From Henckelia pumila (lineage: Eukaryota > Streptophyta > Magnoliopsida > Lamiales > Gesneriaceae): a stretch of 64,000 nucleotides of DNA. Shown here piece after piece: positions 10,584 through 23,243 of the stretch (within the stretch, counting starts at the first letter, position 1; every line of letters starts with the position of its first letter). The notes beneath the pieces are model-generated. The model was not told the DNA's origin, did no database searches, and saw only the letters and a list, made by a program, of their open reading frames with translations. The translations under genes and the position numbers were made by a program. The stretch spans positions 9,362,001 to 9,426,000 of the forward strand of contig NW_027331831.1 of the NCBI RefSeq assembly GCF_033568475.1, given 5' to 3'.

Positions 10584-13387
10584 TCAGTTTCTCCAAGATC
10601 CTCTCCCGCTCTTTAACAGAGATACATAAAGCAACTCATTCCAAGTATCTGGTACACCAGGCAAGCACCAGTGGCTACAATCTTGTGCATGCACATTACC
10701 AGTTTCTGGTTTTGAATCAGGTCTGTAAACCGAAGGATGGCCGTCTTTTCGGTAATCTGTTATTCGACTGATGTTTAGATACGTTACAGGAGTTCGCATA
10801 CCCTTCACCACAGATTCCAGAACTCTCATCTTTTGGGGATATTTCTCTAAATAAGTTTCATTAAATATTGGTTCGGTCTCATTGTGGCATTGTCCTCCTA
10901 AGTTCCATGGACCACCCCTACAAGCAACCACATATCAAATACCCCTCACGCTGAATCGCAATCTTAGACGACATGCATCAGAATCAGCATATAAAGGTTG
11001 ATGCAACAATAGAGAGAACGATGCTTATTAACCAACCTGAAATGGGTGACGGAGTATCCTCGAAAAATAACTCGAGTTTTGTTGACATCAATATTCTTAT
11101 CCACCCAATTCGCCCAAGTGGTAAGTGCCCTTTTGTAGGCTTCCAAAACTTTAAGCCTCGGGTGAACATAATTACCCTCCTGGTAATAATCTTCCCTTTA
11201 AATAGACATATAGTTTTCGTTAACACGAGACTGGTATACTTTTTTTACAAATAAATCGGAAAAACATAGGAATGACAAACCCTTGAGAATCTGTGTAATA
11301 ATCTATACCTTCTTTCACTCATACACAATTTTTATGCATGCCGCCAAATAATGGTGATGTATTTCATCAGAAAAATTCGAAAAAACTCACCCACGGGAGG
11401 TCTTCTCATGAGTCCACCAGTGTCCTGTATTGAATATTATCACATCGGCATCATGATACATGGAAGTCGTCTCATCCATTAAATCCAGTCGTAGTGTCTC
11501 AAAAGAACCATTTCTCCCTTTGAAAGATGATTCCTTGACAAGAAACGGAGAACTAACAAAGTCCACAGAGCAGTTATATTCCTGCGAATAAAGCCAAACA
11601 AAAAGACGATAAGCTCGGGACAATGTTAACCGTCGTAGGTTATAGCATTTAAAAGTTACAGAGCATACCTCAAATCTGAAAGCATAAAACCCCTTCTTTT
11701 TAAATTCTCTCCTCCCGGATATCTCGTAGACTCGTTTCTTATCTCGTACACCACCATGACGAAGCATACAAACGAGTGATTCCCACATGTTCCTATTCAG
11801 AGAATCTCCAACAAAAACTAGCTTTTTCCCTCTCAAGCCCTCTAGAAAATCAGTAGCATTAAACCTGTGAAAGCATCATGATCAAATTCAAAATGGCGAG
11901 AAGCGTAAAAAAGTATCAAATTTTCTAAACCATTAACTCTTTAAACTCCTGCATCTGAGTGCTAGGCAAATGCGAGAGCAGTGACTTAAATCCCATTCTA
12001 AATGCTAAGAAATCTACGATGATGTGTATCGCCATGAAGGCTAGTCACGTGGAATTAAACGGCTTAACACACCTATTATTTTATAAACCAGATAAAACAA
12101 ATATTAACGTGTAGACCTTTGAGCTTGACAAACAATCTTACTAGGCCTCCACATTATTTATCTAAAAGTTCAGTCTCAAATGATACACGGTAGAATTCAT
12201 GGAGACACAACAAAAACAACACATATGATTTGTAACAAATTGAACATGTGAATACTGTTCAGGCTCTTCAACATGTATGTGTGTCCTTCAATTAAAGCCG
12301 TCATCGACATATGCATTGAAATCAAACAGGTAAAAATCCATATTAAGTTGCACAAAAGAATCAAATGACTACTTTCTAGTAGACCATATGCCTAACAAGA
12401 AACAGAACCACAAATGACACACCTTCACAAACAAATGTAAATCTTTATTCTCTAATCATAAAGAACGAGATGAACTTACATAGGGATGTCACAGTCATAT
12501 GGCTGCCATCTCCATTTCACGAACTCGCTATCCATCCTCCCGTTGAGATGGCAATTGAAATCCTTATCAATATATGGGCAAGAACCAGGAGGATAATATG
12601 GCTTTGTATCATCCCTCACCCATCTACCACTAAAGATATCACATTCCTTGTAAGACCTTGCATTTGCACTCATACCCTCTACTTTATGCTCCAAGCCATC
12701 AATATCTCCATCATTAGTGTGACTTCGAATCTTACTATCTCTCAAGGCTTCATTTTTCGGTTCATGCCTGCTTGAATTTTCCGGTTCAACAATCGCTTTA
12801 AAATCATTTTCTTCAACAGAAAAACTCTCATTCTTCACATTCTCAGTGGAATCTATCAAGATTAAATTTTTATCAACCAGAGACCCATTTTTTCCATCTT
12901 TTTTCACAACACTTTCTTCTCTGATACTAAGGCCTCCATCTCTAAAATTCGCAGAGACATTCCCCACCTGGGAATCCTCAAAAACCACATCTTTCTCACC
13001 AAAATTCACAAAATCTAAATTTTTATTACTCCTCACAACGTTTGCTTCAAAGGTTTCGTTCAGACCGCCAATACGTTTCGATTTTTCTACAATAAAAGAA
13101 TCATTGCTTACACCTGAAGTATTATTAAAACTAGAAGAGGGCCGAGAAACAAAAGTGTTATTACTATGAGAACTAAAACTAATCAACCCAGGAAATACAG
13201 GGTTTAAAAATGGAGTCTTGAACGAAATAACAAACATAAACAACACCACGGTCAGAAATATAAGAGACAAAACAATGCCAAAACCAAATCTTGAAACCAC
13301 CTTCCTCCTAGGAGATGATAGCAACTGGTCTGAAAATACGAATTTGCTCACGTCCATGTTCGGTAAAGAAGAAGAAAAACCCATCAT
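10584..13387 (-). CDS. TBL: TRICHOME BIREFRINGENCE-LIKE protein (PMR5N + DUF231)
   Basis: Golgi type II membrane protein of the TBL family, whose characterised members are polysaccharide O-acetyltransferases acting on xylan, mannan, pectin or xyloglucan. Five exons with GT-AG borders: 13387-12480, 11864-11669, 11581-11391, 11195-11037 and 10917-10584. These sum to 1788 nt, giving 595 residues. Order: short cytosolic N-terminus with basic residues, one membrane segment at about 34-56, a low-complexity Ser/Asn-rich stem to about 240, a PMR5N cysteine domain (CDIFSGRWV), the GDS esterase motif [14 protein letters not shown] near 320, HWWTHEKTS, and the C-terminal [16 protein letters not shown] with the Asp-His pair of the catalytic triad. 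Length and stem resemble the TBR/TBL1/TBL2 branch; the exact paralogue is not settled. Two Met codons open the frame (MMGF) and either could start. The downstream neighbour NRT2.5 is convergent and unrelated in function. Confidence 0.92.
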
Positions 13388-13692
13388 TTTTCATACGCAT
13401 AAATTTCCCAAAAACTTTGGCAAAATTTACGCGATATTGTCCTGTAAACAAAGTATCAGGTGTTTAAATGCAGTTGTTTTTGTTTCTTTTCCCCTTGGAT
13501 TTATGTAATGTACTGAGATAACAATGCAAAAGCCGGATTACATCGTTTTTAATTTCCGATAAAGTCCAAAGATTATTCAAGTTTTGACAGGTGTGCAGTG
13601 TTGTGTTTAAAGCGGTAATCTTGTCACAGAAGTTGATTCGGAGATGGAGGGAGCACAAGTGTCATTTCATATAAACCAACTTCTTCTGCCTT

Positions 13693-13703
13693 TTTATTTA
13701 TAC
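13693..13703 (-). promoter_or_regulatory. Possible TATA box of the TBL gene
   Basis: GTATAAATAAA on the minus strand, about 300 bp upstream of the ATG at 13387. It would give a leader of roughly 270 nt. No closer TATA is seen. Confidence 0.4.
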
Positions 13704-13816
13704 CAGTGATGATACACATAAAAGCCGATTATATCTTAGTATAAAATATAATTTTGTATCTAGTTCTTTTATTTTTTTCTTTCTGGAGAAAAAATTTGAT
13801 AAGACAAAGACTTTAA

Positions 13817-14157
13817 GGGAGTGTTTGCAATCAATAAAAAAAAGTGTTTGTTAGCTTTTGACTTAAAAAAATTATTTTTGTGTGTTTTTTAAACCTAGAT
13901 TATGTGTTAGCTTATGCTTAACTTAATTGAAATCCAAAAGCTAGTCATGTGGTGATTATGATTCTCCAAAAGTGATTCTAATAAGAAGGTCATTGTTAGA
14001 ATCACTCTAGTCACTTATTTATCAAACACGACCAAACTTTGATTTTTTTGATTTTCACATTTGTTTCCAAACACTACCAACTTTTGATTTTTCTTAACTT
14101 TTTTATAATCTATAAATTAATCACTTTTACAAAAACACAATCTATTGCAAACATCCC
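13817..14157. mobile_element. Tourist-like (PIF/Harbinger) MITE
   Basis: The ends GGGAGTGTTTGCAAT and ATTGCAAACATCCC are inverted repeats differing by one base. They are flanked on both sides by TAA, the 3-bp target expected for PIF/Harbinger elements. 341 bp, no coding capacity. Confidence 0.8.
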
Positions 14158-15463
14158 TAAATCGTAGTAAGTATAGATTAACATGAAAATAATGGATTAA
14201 AATAATTAAATTTTAATGTCGTATTAATATAAAAAATATTTTATCATATATGTAATAAAAATAAATGACTAATATTTTAAAATCTTAAAAAAAATTATAA
14301 TTTTTATCAATAATTGATGAAGGATGATTTTAAGAAATTTTTAGTAGATTTATCACTCTCAATTTTTAATCACTTTACACTAACATCTCTATGCACGTGA
14401 CATACATACATACATACATATTAACTTTCTAATTTTAAATAATTGTGTATAAAAAAGTATAGATTATATTAAAATTAAAATTTTAAATATTTTATTTGAT
14501 AATATTTCTATGTTAATATGATTATTTTAAAATTCAAAAATCTAGACAAAGAATAACATTATTTATTAGGATGATTTTAATTAATTAAGATACATATTTA
14601 TCGAAAGGGGTCTTTTTTTATGTTTTATTTTTTAAAACAATATTGTTTTTTCTAATTTGAGAATAGGATATTTTTGTTTGTCAAAAAACACCACGGTACA
14701 AAGTTGGTTTTTATAAACATCTCAATTTTGTTTTTTTTTTTTTTTTTTGAAAAATATAAACCTCTCAACTTTAATAATATAGTAAGTATGATAGTAATAT
14801 ATCTTTCAAAATATAATATAAATTAATCAACTATGAGAGCTATTGAATTAATTCTTTTAACACAAAACTCATATAAAAATATCTCTTGTGTTAATTTGAT
14901 GAGAAAAATTTTTCAGACGATCAATCTCATCAAAAAATATTAATCAAATTTCTTATAAAACTAGAATCGTTGGCTTTGATTGGGCAAAGGCTTGAAATTG
15001 GTAGCCACGTGCCTCTGTTTTGTCCGTCTAAACTCTAAATTGCGGTGCTTGCAAATATATGTGCAGACACGTTTCGTCATATTTTAGCCACGTGTCATTG
15101 CTGGGCCGTATACCACGCTTCAATGTGCCCAATTCACAATTGGGCTGGTTATTTGAAGCCCAAAGTCCAATTCCAGCTACAGCCTGCCTACACACACATA
15201 CTTGGCCCAAAAACATTTTCCCCGCGTACATTTTTTTTTCCCGAAACCCGAAAGCTTATTTGGTTTTGTATTGAAAATTTTGTGGGAACACTTTTGGATT
15301 ATATTTTGATGAAATAATTTATATATTTGATTGGTTTTAGAAACATAATTAAATTTTTTAAGAGTATTTTTTGAAATTGATAAACAATTCAAAACTGAAA
15401 TACATGATATTCTATCGCCATAAAAAAATAGAATAAAATAAATAAGTCATGTTGAATCTCGAA

Positions 15464-15495
<32 letters not shown>

Positions 15496-17880
15496 ACCGT
15501 GAAATTATATTTCCCCCGAAAGAAAGCGTATAATGTAAGATAGCAAAGATGATGCAACTACTCATAATTTACACGTGCTGATCGTTTTTATTGTTTGAAA
15601 ATGAGGGTGGGCTATGATTTGGTGGATGAGTCAACCCAATACGATTGAGTCAAACCAATGACAAATGGATACCTTGCTCAGCAAGAGACATTTTTCTTTC
15701 TTTATATTATTATTATTATTTTATCGTGAAGAAGAATACTGGCACTTGTGGAAGAAACCACATGATTCATAAGCCCACACTCCTCCTTTGGTAGGAAACA
15801 AAAAATCCTGCTCCAAACAATGACAATAGCCTGTCATGACCTAAAGTTAGTTTAACAAGGTATTTCAAAGTTTCCATTGCATAAAAATGATATCATAAGT
15901 ATAAGATTTTCACTTGGTAAATATTATATATAATCTAGTTTTGATTTAAAATTTCACTAAAATTTAGTTTTACAAGATATATGCGGATGACGTATAGAGA
16001 GATAGTGCAATGTTTAGGTGATTTTGAGCTCTAATATCTATTCTAGTGTATCATGTTTTTTTTTGGAATATGTTTATTACGTTAAGATCATGAAATTCAA
16101 TCATATCCAAGTTGGTATATATAGATCTCAATAACTTAATCCAACTGATGTGGAACATTGACAAACACCAAACTCATACAAAGCAAACTCATATTTCTAT
16201 CATAAAAATATAAAAGTAAATAGTTTGGTTCTACTTTATTTAACATTTATATATGTTCTTCTTTTTGTTCGACGATGATTATTGCTACTGTTGTTACTAT
16301 AATTACTATTATTATTATAGATGTAGACGAGGGGCTCTATCCGCCATTAGTGTCTACAAATAAAATCTTTGTTCTCCAAATACAGAAATTAGTTACCATT
16401 GTTAGGTTATTGTACTTCTTCTTTGACATATCCATTCTCAGCATTCATGGTGTTTTTTGTCAACTCTATTAAATGTGAAAACAGCCTCCATCACTGATTT
16501 TACATGTACTACTGCCATTTCTAATTAATATTCAGCCAAGAGTAGGCAAACAACCAAGTGTGAAATTCATAAATACCAAAGTAGATTAGGCGGCTATAGC
16601 CTTAGCCTACAACTAAACTATTAATGTATATATGATTCTATTCTATATTCTCATTAAGTAATTGGTTGTAAAATAACAATAATTAAAAGTAATATTTATT
16701 TTATTAATATCAAATTACTATATCCGTTTCACAAAATTTATTCATGAAATCGTCTCATTCTTGTACGAGAATTTTTGTGCATTATATATACTTATACTAT
16801 TTTTTAGAATTATTTTCTTATTGCCTCCTGTTACTTATGAATTCGACCAATTTCCCCTAAATAATTTTTGAGTAGTTTATTGTTTAATGATTGCCAATTT
16901 TAGATACATAATAGTTGAAAATACAGATCGAGTTTCAATCCTATTCAACTCAATTCCAATTTTCGATTTCCTTCTCGATTTTATTTGCAATTTCGATTTA
17001 AATTTAATTTAACTTATTTTCCCACACATGCACACTAATATAGAAATAACCTGTCCGGGCTACCTCTACCTCACGATTTGATAGATAGTGTTTGAAATAA
17101 TTTTTAGAAAAACTTTTTAGTTTTTTTTTCACAAATTTTGAAATTTTATAAAAGAAAACTGAGTAAAATGTCCTAAAATCTTTCTCAAACACTACTATAA
17201 AATAAAAAAGAAACAAAAAAAAACATATAGATTATATACCTCCGTTCGCTTATGAAATTGAAGAATATTCGTTGTTCGTGGGCAGCAATCCTACTGCCAA
17301 CTTGCATTAATAAGCTAATTTTCAATAGTCAAATTATGGTCAAAAGCTTCCACGAAACTCTACGCAAATTCCTTCCATGTGAACAGTCAATCCTTTGGCT
17401 AAAATTCATACAACATACGTTCATATATTCTTATTAGCCGCGTATGTTTTGTTACACAATCTCACGGGTTTGCATATTATATGAAACAACCGATCGAATC
17501 AGATCCAATTTATTTGCCCTATTTCATTTGAAAACAACAATTATTTAACAAACTAGTTTTTAATCGAGCATGATCATAGTAAAAGGATTTCCCAATCCAT
17601 ATATATATCTCAAAATCCATAGCTTGCTTAAATTGAACTTCATGTAATAAATGGGTATCTTGGACGAGTGTATTGATGTGTTCACGCGTAATCGATTTTT
17701 CGTGCTCTCTTTTAATTAAAATTTCCTCTCACTTTCGTTTCTCAATTTAGCTTCTTCTCCAAACAAAATGGTAACATTAAAATAATGCCTTTTGATATGA
17801 TGTTCCATATTCGACAGCAACAATTAATATTAAAAAAAGGGGACCAAGTTTCTAACACCCGACCAACCACTATTTACCCA
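14158..17880. other. Spacer, AT-rich, without a visible gene
   Basis: Holds AT microsatellites (for example 15462-15488) and an isolated cluster of plant promoter motifs at 15000-15210 (separate entry). Frames at 15028-15392, 16275, 17004 and 17252 are short, lack homology that I recognise and overlap each other. Confidence 0.45.
15000..15210. promoter_or_regulatory. G-box and TGGGCY (site II) cluster
   Basis: CACGTG palindromes at 15006-15011 and 15089-15094, with TGGGCC/TGGGCT-type motifs at about 15102 and 15141 (plus strand) and AGCCCA/GGCCCA at about 15157 and 15204 (the same motif on the minus strand). This is a promoter-like density, but no open frame starting within 1 kb on either side looks real. 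It may be a relic promoter or that of a non-coding RNA. Confidence 0.35.
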
Positions 17881-17882
17881 TG

Positions 17883-17890
17883 TATAAATT
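17883..17890 (+). promoter_or_regulatory. TATA box of the DUF1645 gene
   Basis: TATAAATT about 150 bp before the ATG, followed by a CT-rich leader (CTCTCTCCATCTCTCACCC near 17937), a usual plant core promoter layout. Confidence 0.6.
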
Positions 17891-18033
17891 TATGATCTTT
17901 GCACACCTTCATTTAATTCTCAACTTCCCCTCAATTCTCTCTCCATCTCTCACCCAGCAAAAGAATCCATTTTCAAGCCTCAAACAAGGGGAAGAAAGAA
18001 AACCCATCTAAAACGGAAAAAAAGGTTTTGGAA

Positions 18034-18855
18034 ATGCAAGGGAGATTTGAAGAAAACCTCAGCCCAGATCAAGATTCAGCTTCAGAAGCTAAGATAACTC
18101 GAGATTTACAGGAACACTTGAGATTATGCGACGATTCGTATGATTTTTGTGAAGAAGAGAGGAAAGAGATCGTAAAAGATCATGATAATGGCGAAGATGA
18201 AGAAGAGGAGGAAGAGTTTTCTTTCGTGTGTTTGGATGGAGTTTCGTCACCGATAGCGGCGGAGGATGCCTTCTTCGACGGCAAGATTAGGCCGGTCTTC
18301 CCTTTATTCAACCGGGATTTGTTCTTCTCCGGCGATGAACCCGGTTCCTTGCAGCTCGAAGACCTGCCATCGAAGCCACCGGTGAAGAAGGTCTTCGTGG
18401 AGACGAACGATAGCCGGGAGGTGACGTCATCCGCGGCGGGGAATGACGAGATCCTCGGTCCCTGTTGCGAGTGGGCGAACAGAAAGGCGGTGGAGGTGTC
18501 GCCGGAGACCTGCAAGAAGAGCAACTCAACCGGGTTCTCCAAGCTATGGCGATTCAAGGAATTGATGGGGAGGAGCAACAGCGACGGGAGGGACACGTTT
18601 GTTTTCTTAAACAACGGCGGCGGCGGCGCCACGTCGACGAAGGCGGAAAATATCGCCGTCGGCGTGAAGGTAAAGGCGGTGAAGGTGAGGAAGGGCGGCA
18701 AGAGCAAAACGGCGTCGTTGTCGGCTCACGAAGTGTATTTGAAAAGCAAGGCCAAAGAGGAAGAGAAGCGGCGGTCGTATTTACCATATCGGCCGGAGTT
18801 AATGGGCTTTTTCACAAATGCTAGTGGGCTAAGTAAAAATGTACATCCCTTCTAA
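18034..18855 (+). CDS. DUF1645 family protein
   Basis: Single-exon gene for 273 residues. The C-terminus RRSYLPYRPELMGFF followed by NASGLSKNVHPF is the signature end of plant DUF1645 proteins, and a middle block with FSKLWRFKELMGRSNSDG is the second conserved patch. The N-terminal third is acidic (EEEEEEFSFVCL, residues about 50-70) and the region around 195-235 is basic with a glycine run. There is no signal peptide or membrane segment. Biochemical function is unknown; some relatives have been linked to stress or growth responses, which says nothing certain here. The ATG at 18034 is used because the two codons before it begin only at a TTG. Codon positions are GC-richer than the spacers, as expected for a real gene. 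Confidence 0.88.
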   Translation: MQGRFEENLSPDQDSASEAKITRDLQEHLRLCDDSYDFCEEERKEIVKDHDNGEDEEEEEEFSFVCLDGVSSPIAAEDAFFDGKIRPVFPLFNRDLFFSGDEPGSLQLEDLPSKPPVKKVFVETNDSREVTSSAAGNDEILGPCCEWANRKAVEVSPETCKKSNSTGFSKLWRFKELMGRSNSDGRDTFVFLNNGGGGATSTKAENIAVGVKVKAVKVRKGGKSKTASLSAHEVYLKSKAKEEEKRRSYLPYRPELMGFFTNASGLSKNVHPF

Positions 18856-21800
18856 GGAAAAACAAAAATATGAAAAAAACAATAATTTTTTCTTTAGATT
18901 TGTAAATATTTTTAACGACATTTTTTAAGAAAAAATTATTTGTTTCTTTGATTGGATTTTCTCAAATGATTCAAGGAACAATGGGTAATTTCTGACAAAA
19001 AATATTGTTTTTTTTTTGGGGGGGCAAATGTTAGAATTCGACACAATTCGTTAAGTAGGTTATTTTATGAAAATATCCTCCAAAATAATATTTTACTAGA
19101 AAACATGATCAAAAAGCTTTCGTGTCTAAAGAATTTTACTTTATATATAGTTAAACTGGTAGAAGATAAAATTAATGTTTAAAAAATTAAATATTGTTAT
19201 GTTAACATTTTTTGACTAAACGAATGTATAATTAATGGAGAAACCTAAATTTTTTGGTGAAGTTTATTTTGTCAAGAATTTGGTTATGACAATTAGTTCT
19301 ATTTACTTTGAGATTGTATTAAGTAGCCCTACAAAATTGATATAATTCGAAAAATAAAAAACAAAATATAGAATAAATTAACTGAAAATTACATGTTTCA
19401 TCATGCATGTATTTTCCCTCAAGTGTTATGGCCTTCACTATGATCAGATTTCAATATTACTCGTGTGTCTTCTAAATTTGAAAATTTAATAATTTTTTGT
19501 TGAAAGAGTGTTAACATCTTAAGATATATGTCCACATTATATCAACATCATATCTGAAAAATGACGAAATATGCACACACAAAATTAAGAGAGTGAACTA
19601 AAATTGCAATTTGACATATTGAAATCATAAATAAACAAATAGAAAGAATCCAAATATAATTTCATTGTATAATTAATGCGTGAGAAGATAGGAAATTGCA
19701 TAGCAAAGAGGCAACTGCGTTATGTACGTGCACCTTTCATGGATGGTGCGTATTTGATTGTCAAAATCAATTGTTTTTTTTTATAAAAAAAAAAATTTGT
19801 TTAAAAAGAGAATGTTCCTGTCTATTTCCTTTGCAATAATTACCTCTATCCTACACTGCGATTAACAAAAACCGATTAATTTAAGATATAATAATTAAGT
19901 ATTATCATGTTATAGCAACATGAGACGTATCTTGTTTTTTTATGGGCGCGTACACCCTAAAACCACCGAATCAAGATTCCTTTCATCCGAAATATTTAAA
20001 TTCAACGTTATTATGTGGCACAAATCATTTTGATATAAATAAAAGATACACCTTTATTTAGAGGATGTTTGGTTAAACTTATTAAAAACAACTTATAAGT
20101 TGTAGGAGTTTATAAGCTGTTTTAGGAGCTTATAAGCTGTCAAGTCTTATTTTAAAAATAAGCTGTTAAAGTGTTTGAGTGAACTTATTTTAAACAACTT
20201 AAATATTGTGATGTGTTTGGTATTATAAGATCTTTTTATTTTAAAATTAACAAAAGGGTATAATATTACGAAAGTAATGTAAAATAGTAATATATACAAA
20301 AATATTTTAAAATTTATTATAAATGTTAAAAATATATTAAAAACATTAAATTATTTTTAATTTTAATTTTAAATTTTTTTGATAAATTATGTACAAAAAA
20401 TGGACAAAGGGCAGGGTGAGAATTTAATAAAATATATAATTAATAATATGAACGATTTTAAAATATATATTCAAAACTTAAAAGCAAAATCTAAATGTGT
20501 AAACCCGATTTACCCTTAAAATAATTATATGTTTCAATTTTGTTTTTAAATTGAACAACTATTATGTGGGCCACCAATTAAGCCAACTTGCCCACCCGTA
20601 CTATTTACTTATAATAAATATTAGTAAACGTGTTTTGCGTTTTTAACAAAATATTTTCAGTTACGATCACTTTTTTTATTTATTTTTTTTTTTTACTTCT
20701 TATTAATATGTTATTGGAAAAAAAATCATACGAAAAATAAAAAATAGAAGCCAAATGAAAAATATGATGAAAATTGAAAAGCCTTGAAGATGATTGGAGT
20801 TCGTGCCTAGTGGGGTAGTTAATTGATATAAGTTTTTTTCCATAAAAAAAATATGGAAAAGATAGTGGGCAAAAATTAATGACTAATTGACTATTTTTAT
20901 AAAGAGATAATCAAGAGTATATTTGAAAACTCATTAAAAATATCAAAAACAGTTTTTCTATGGGATTATCTGTTATTATATAATAAAGATAATAAAAATA
21001 TATATATATTTAAAAATAGTAATACAAATCTATCCGGTTCAATGTATAAAGTACAAGCGTGAGAAAAATGACAAACCCAAAAAAAAAAAGGAGAAACTTG
21101 CCGAGCTTAAGATGCAGTTTACTAAAATTCAAAGGGCATATATGATTTTGAAAGGATATTGAAAATTTTGTTTGATGGCACTGTTCAAGTATTTAAGCAC
21201 GTTCGCATATAGTGAGAGGTTCATTTTACTTTTAGGATTCAATTGGTTTAGATTATACAACGAAATATGCATCATTCTGCATAACGTAGAGGACGAATGA
21301 AAGGATATACTCGAATATCATGATTTCTCAGCTAGAGACGATGAATATGTGCTACTAAATGTTGTCCCTTCAAGAAACTTTTCTGGAACGACGTGTCGAT
21401 ATTCAGAACTGAGAATTGCACCACAGACATAAAAAAACCCGATCGAACATATTAGAAAATTACATGGGGATGTATAATGAAACTCGTCCACTTTTATTTA
21501 TCTGGATCAATTTTACTTCATAAATATATATTTTTTAAAAAAATTATCTTGAGTTGAGTTAACAATTCAAAATGAGTTAAACTCGATAACTCAACTATCT
21601 TGAGGTACTAAATAAGTGGGTTAGATAGACATCTCCAAATACATCTCACCCTACTTAACATAACCGAAGACGACTATTACAATACATCGAACAAATAAAC
21701 GAGTCGAGTTAACAAATTTTTGGACCGCACAAGGCTCTTTAATGAGATTGGTCGATGTTATTCCATTGGAGTAGTGCTCAATGGGTATCCAACGTCCCAT

Positions 21801-21968
21801 ATTTTTTGTATGCGAGATTTCATTGCTGATATGCTTCATCCAACGACCCATCTTTTTTTAAGAGGCAAGATGTTCATATTTGTTATATCCAACAACACTT
21901 TTTTTTTTATGCAAATTAGATGTTCAATGCCCATATAGAAGATTTTGAGAAATTGGGACTTAGAAGTA
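18856..21968. other. AT-rich spacer with faint transposon relics
   Basis: Near 20060-20240 is a MITE-like end (TGTTTGGTTAAACTTATTAA with repeated ACTTATAAG/GCTTATAAG units), but no matching far end was found. At 21070-21440 a weak frame with interruptions resembles the ILHN-VEDE region of PIF/Harbinger nucleases; it is too degraded to call. Otherwise simple AT sequence. Confidence 0.4.
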
Positions 21969-22372
21969 GGCATGCTTAACGGACCGGTTCGGACCGGAAC
22001 TGGTTTGATAAACCCGGGATCGTGACCGGTACGGAAGAATCGGATATGGAACCGGCTTCAATCCATTATTTAATGGATTGAACTGGTTCTCTGTTTTGGG
22101 AACCGGTTCAACCGGTTTCGGTTTCGGTTTCGGTTTTGGAATCGGATCCAGCCCAACGTCGGATCCGACCCGGATCCGGTATTTAAATTTTTTTTGAGGT
22201 TTTTTAATAATTTTATATTACAGATTTTAAATTGTGTGTATGAAACCGGTTCGATCCTAACATGAACTGGTCTATAACTTATAGAACCGGTCCGTAGTTC
22301 GGATTGGTTCCAAGGTGACCCAACCAATCCAGAACCGGTCGGAATCGGAACGGTGGAACCGATGAGCATGCC
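21969..22372. mobile_element. Small hAT-like MITE, GGTTC/CCGGT-rich
   Basis: The ends AGGCATGCTTAACGG and CCGATGAGCATGCCT are inverted repeats, and the inside is built of AACCGGTTC-type motifs in both orientations. The flanks ACTTAGAAG and AGTCAGAAG are similar, perhaps an eroded target duplication. About 400 bp, no coding capacity. Confidence 0.65.
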
Positions 22373-23243
22373 TTCAGTCAGAAGGGCATGAAGAAGGCGG
22401 CGTTTCATTTCCGCCTCGTTACTCTCTTCCATCCGTCTTTTTTTCTGCTCATTTTGTATCAGAGTATGTTTGTTCAAAAATTGATATTCACTTACACCCA
22501 TTATAAATTGGTCCTTGAGAAGGCTTGGTTCCTTTTCTCGAGTGAAAATTATTAAAATTTTCTCCTTGATATCTACCCTTTGGATTATTTCTGGAGATTT
22601 AATTTTTTTCTTTCTTAATGGTTTGGAAACCTTGAAATTGCTCTATTTGGGAATCTACTCTTGAATCCTTCTTCATGTATTTCGACTACTGTTGTAGGCA
22701 TGCATTCGTGAATACTTGGATTGTGGTTGTCGGGTTATGCATTCTTGAATTTTGAATTGCTCTGTCTTGATTGATATTTCTGAATTCATGTTCTTTATCA
22801 TGTATTCTTGAACTGTCCTTTTTTGGGGCATATTGATTTTGTAAGTGGTTAAAGCTCTTCCAGGAAAAAAAATTATGCTTGATAAACTTGTAATCCGTCG
22901 CTTGAAAAAAAAAAAAAAGCTGGATGGAGAATTGTTGGATGCATAAGGTGCATCCAGGTATCATGATATGAATTTCAAATCCTTCGAAGTTATGAGCTTG
23001 ACAAAATATCAATTTTGTTATGCAATAAATTTGCTTTCACGATAGTTTGCTATCCAATCTCCGGTGTTTTCTACAAAAAGAAAAAAAAAAGAAGAAAAAA
23101 GCAATAGTTCCATAGCTACAAAAACACTTGGATAATTTATCAGCTGATCTTTCTCCGTTGTGAGCTCTTTCCCCCTGTTTTAAACATTCCTTCATCAATT
23201 TATTACCACACATTGCCTTACAAGAATCATCTGTCTCCGTCCC
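22373..23243. other. Spacer downstream of the acidic protein gene
   Basis: Contains the 3' flank of the minus-strand gene at 23244-25439. A minus-strand frame beginning near 22430 (MEESNEAEMKRRLL) reads coding-like for about 18 codons and then runs into the MITE. It is not called as a gene. Confidence 0.4.

Noticed and set aside
18180-18824. Overlapping frames on both strands of the DUF1645 gene
   Set aside because: Shadows of the GC-rich DUF1645 coding sequence; only the plus frame has the family C-terminus.
20060-20240. MITE end with ACTTATAAG repeats
   Set aside because: Looks like one end of a common plant MITE, but no far terminus or target duplication could be found by eye.
21070-21440. 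Harbinger-nuclease-like relic (ILHNVEDE)
   Set aside because: Only a few residues match and the frame is interrupted; too weak to annotate.
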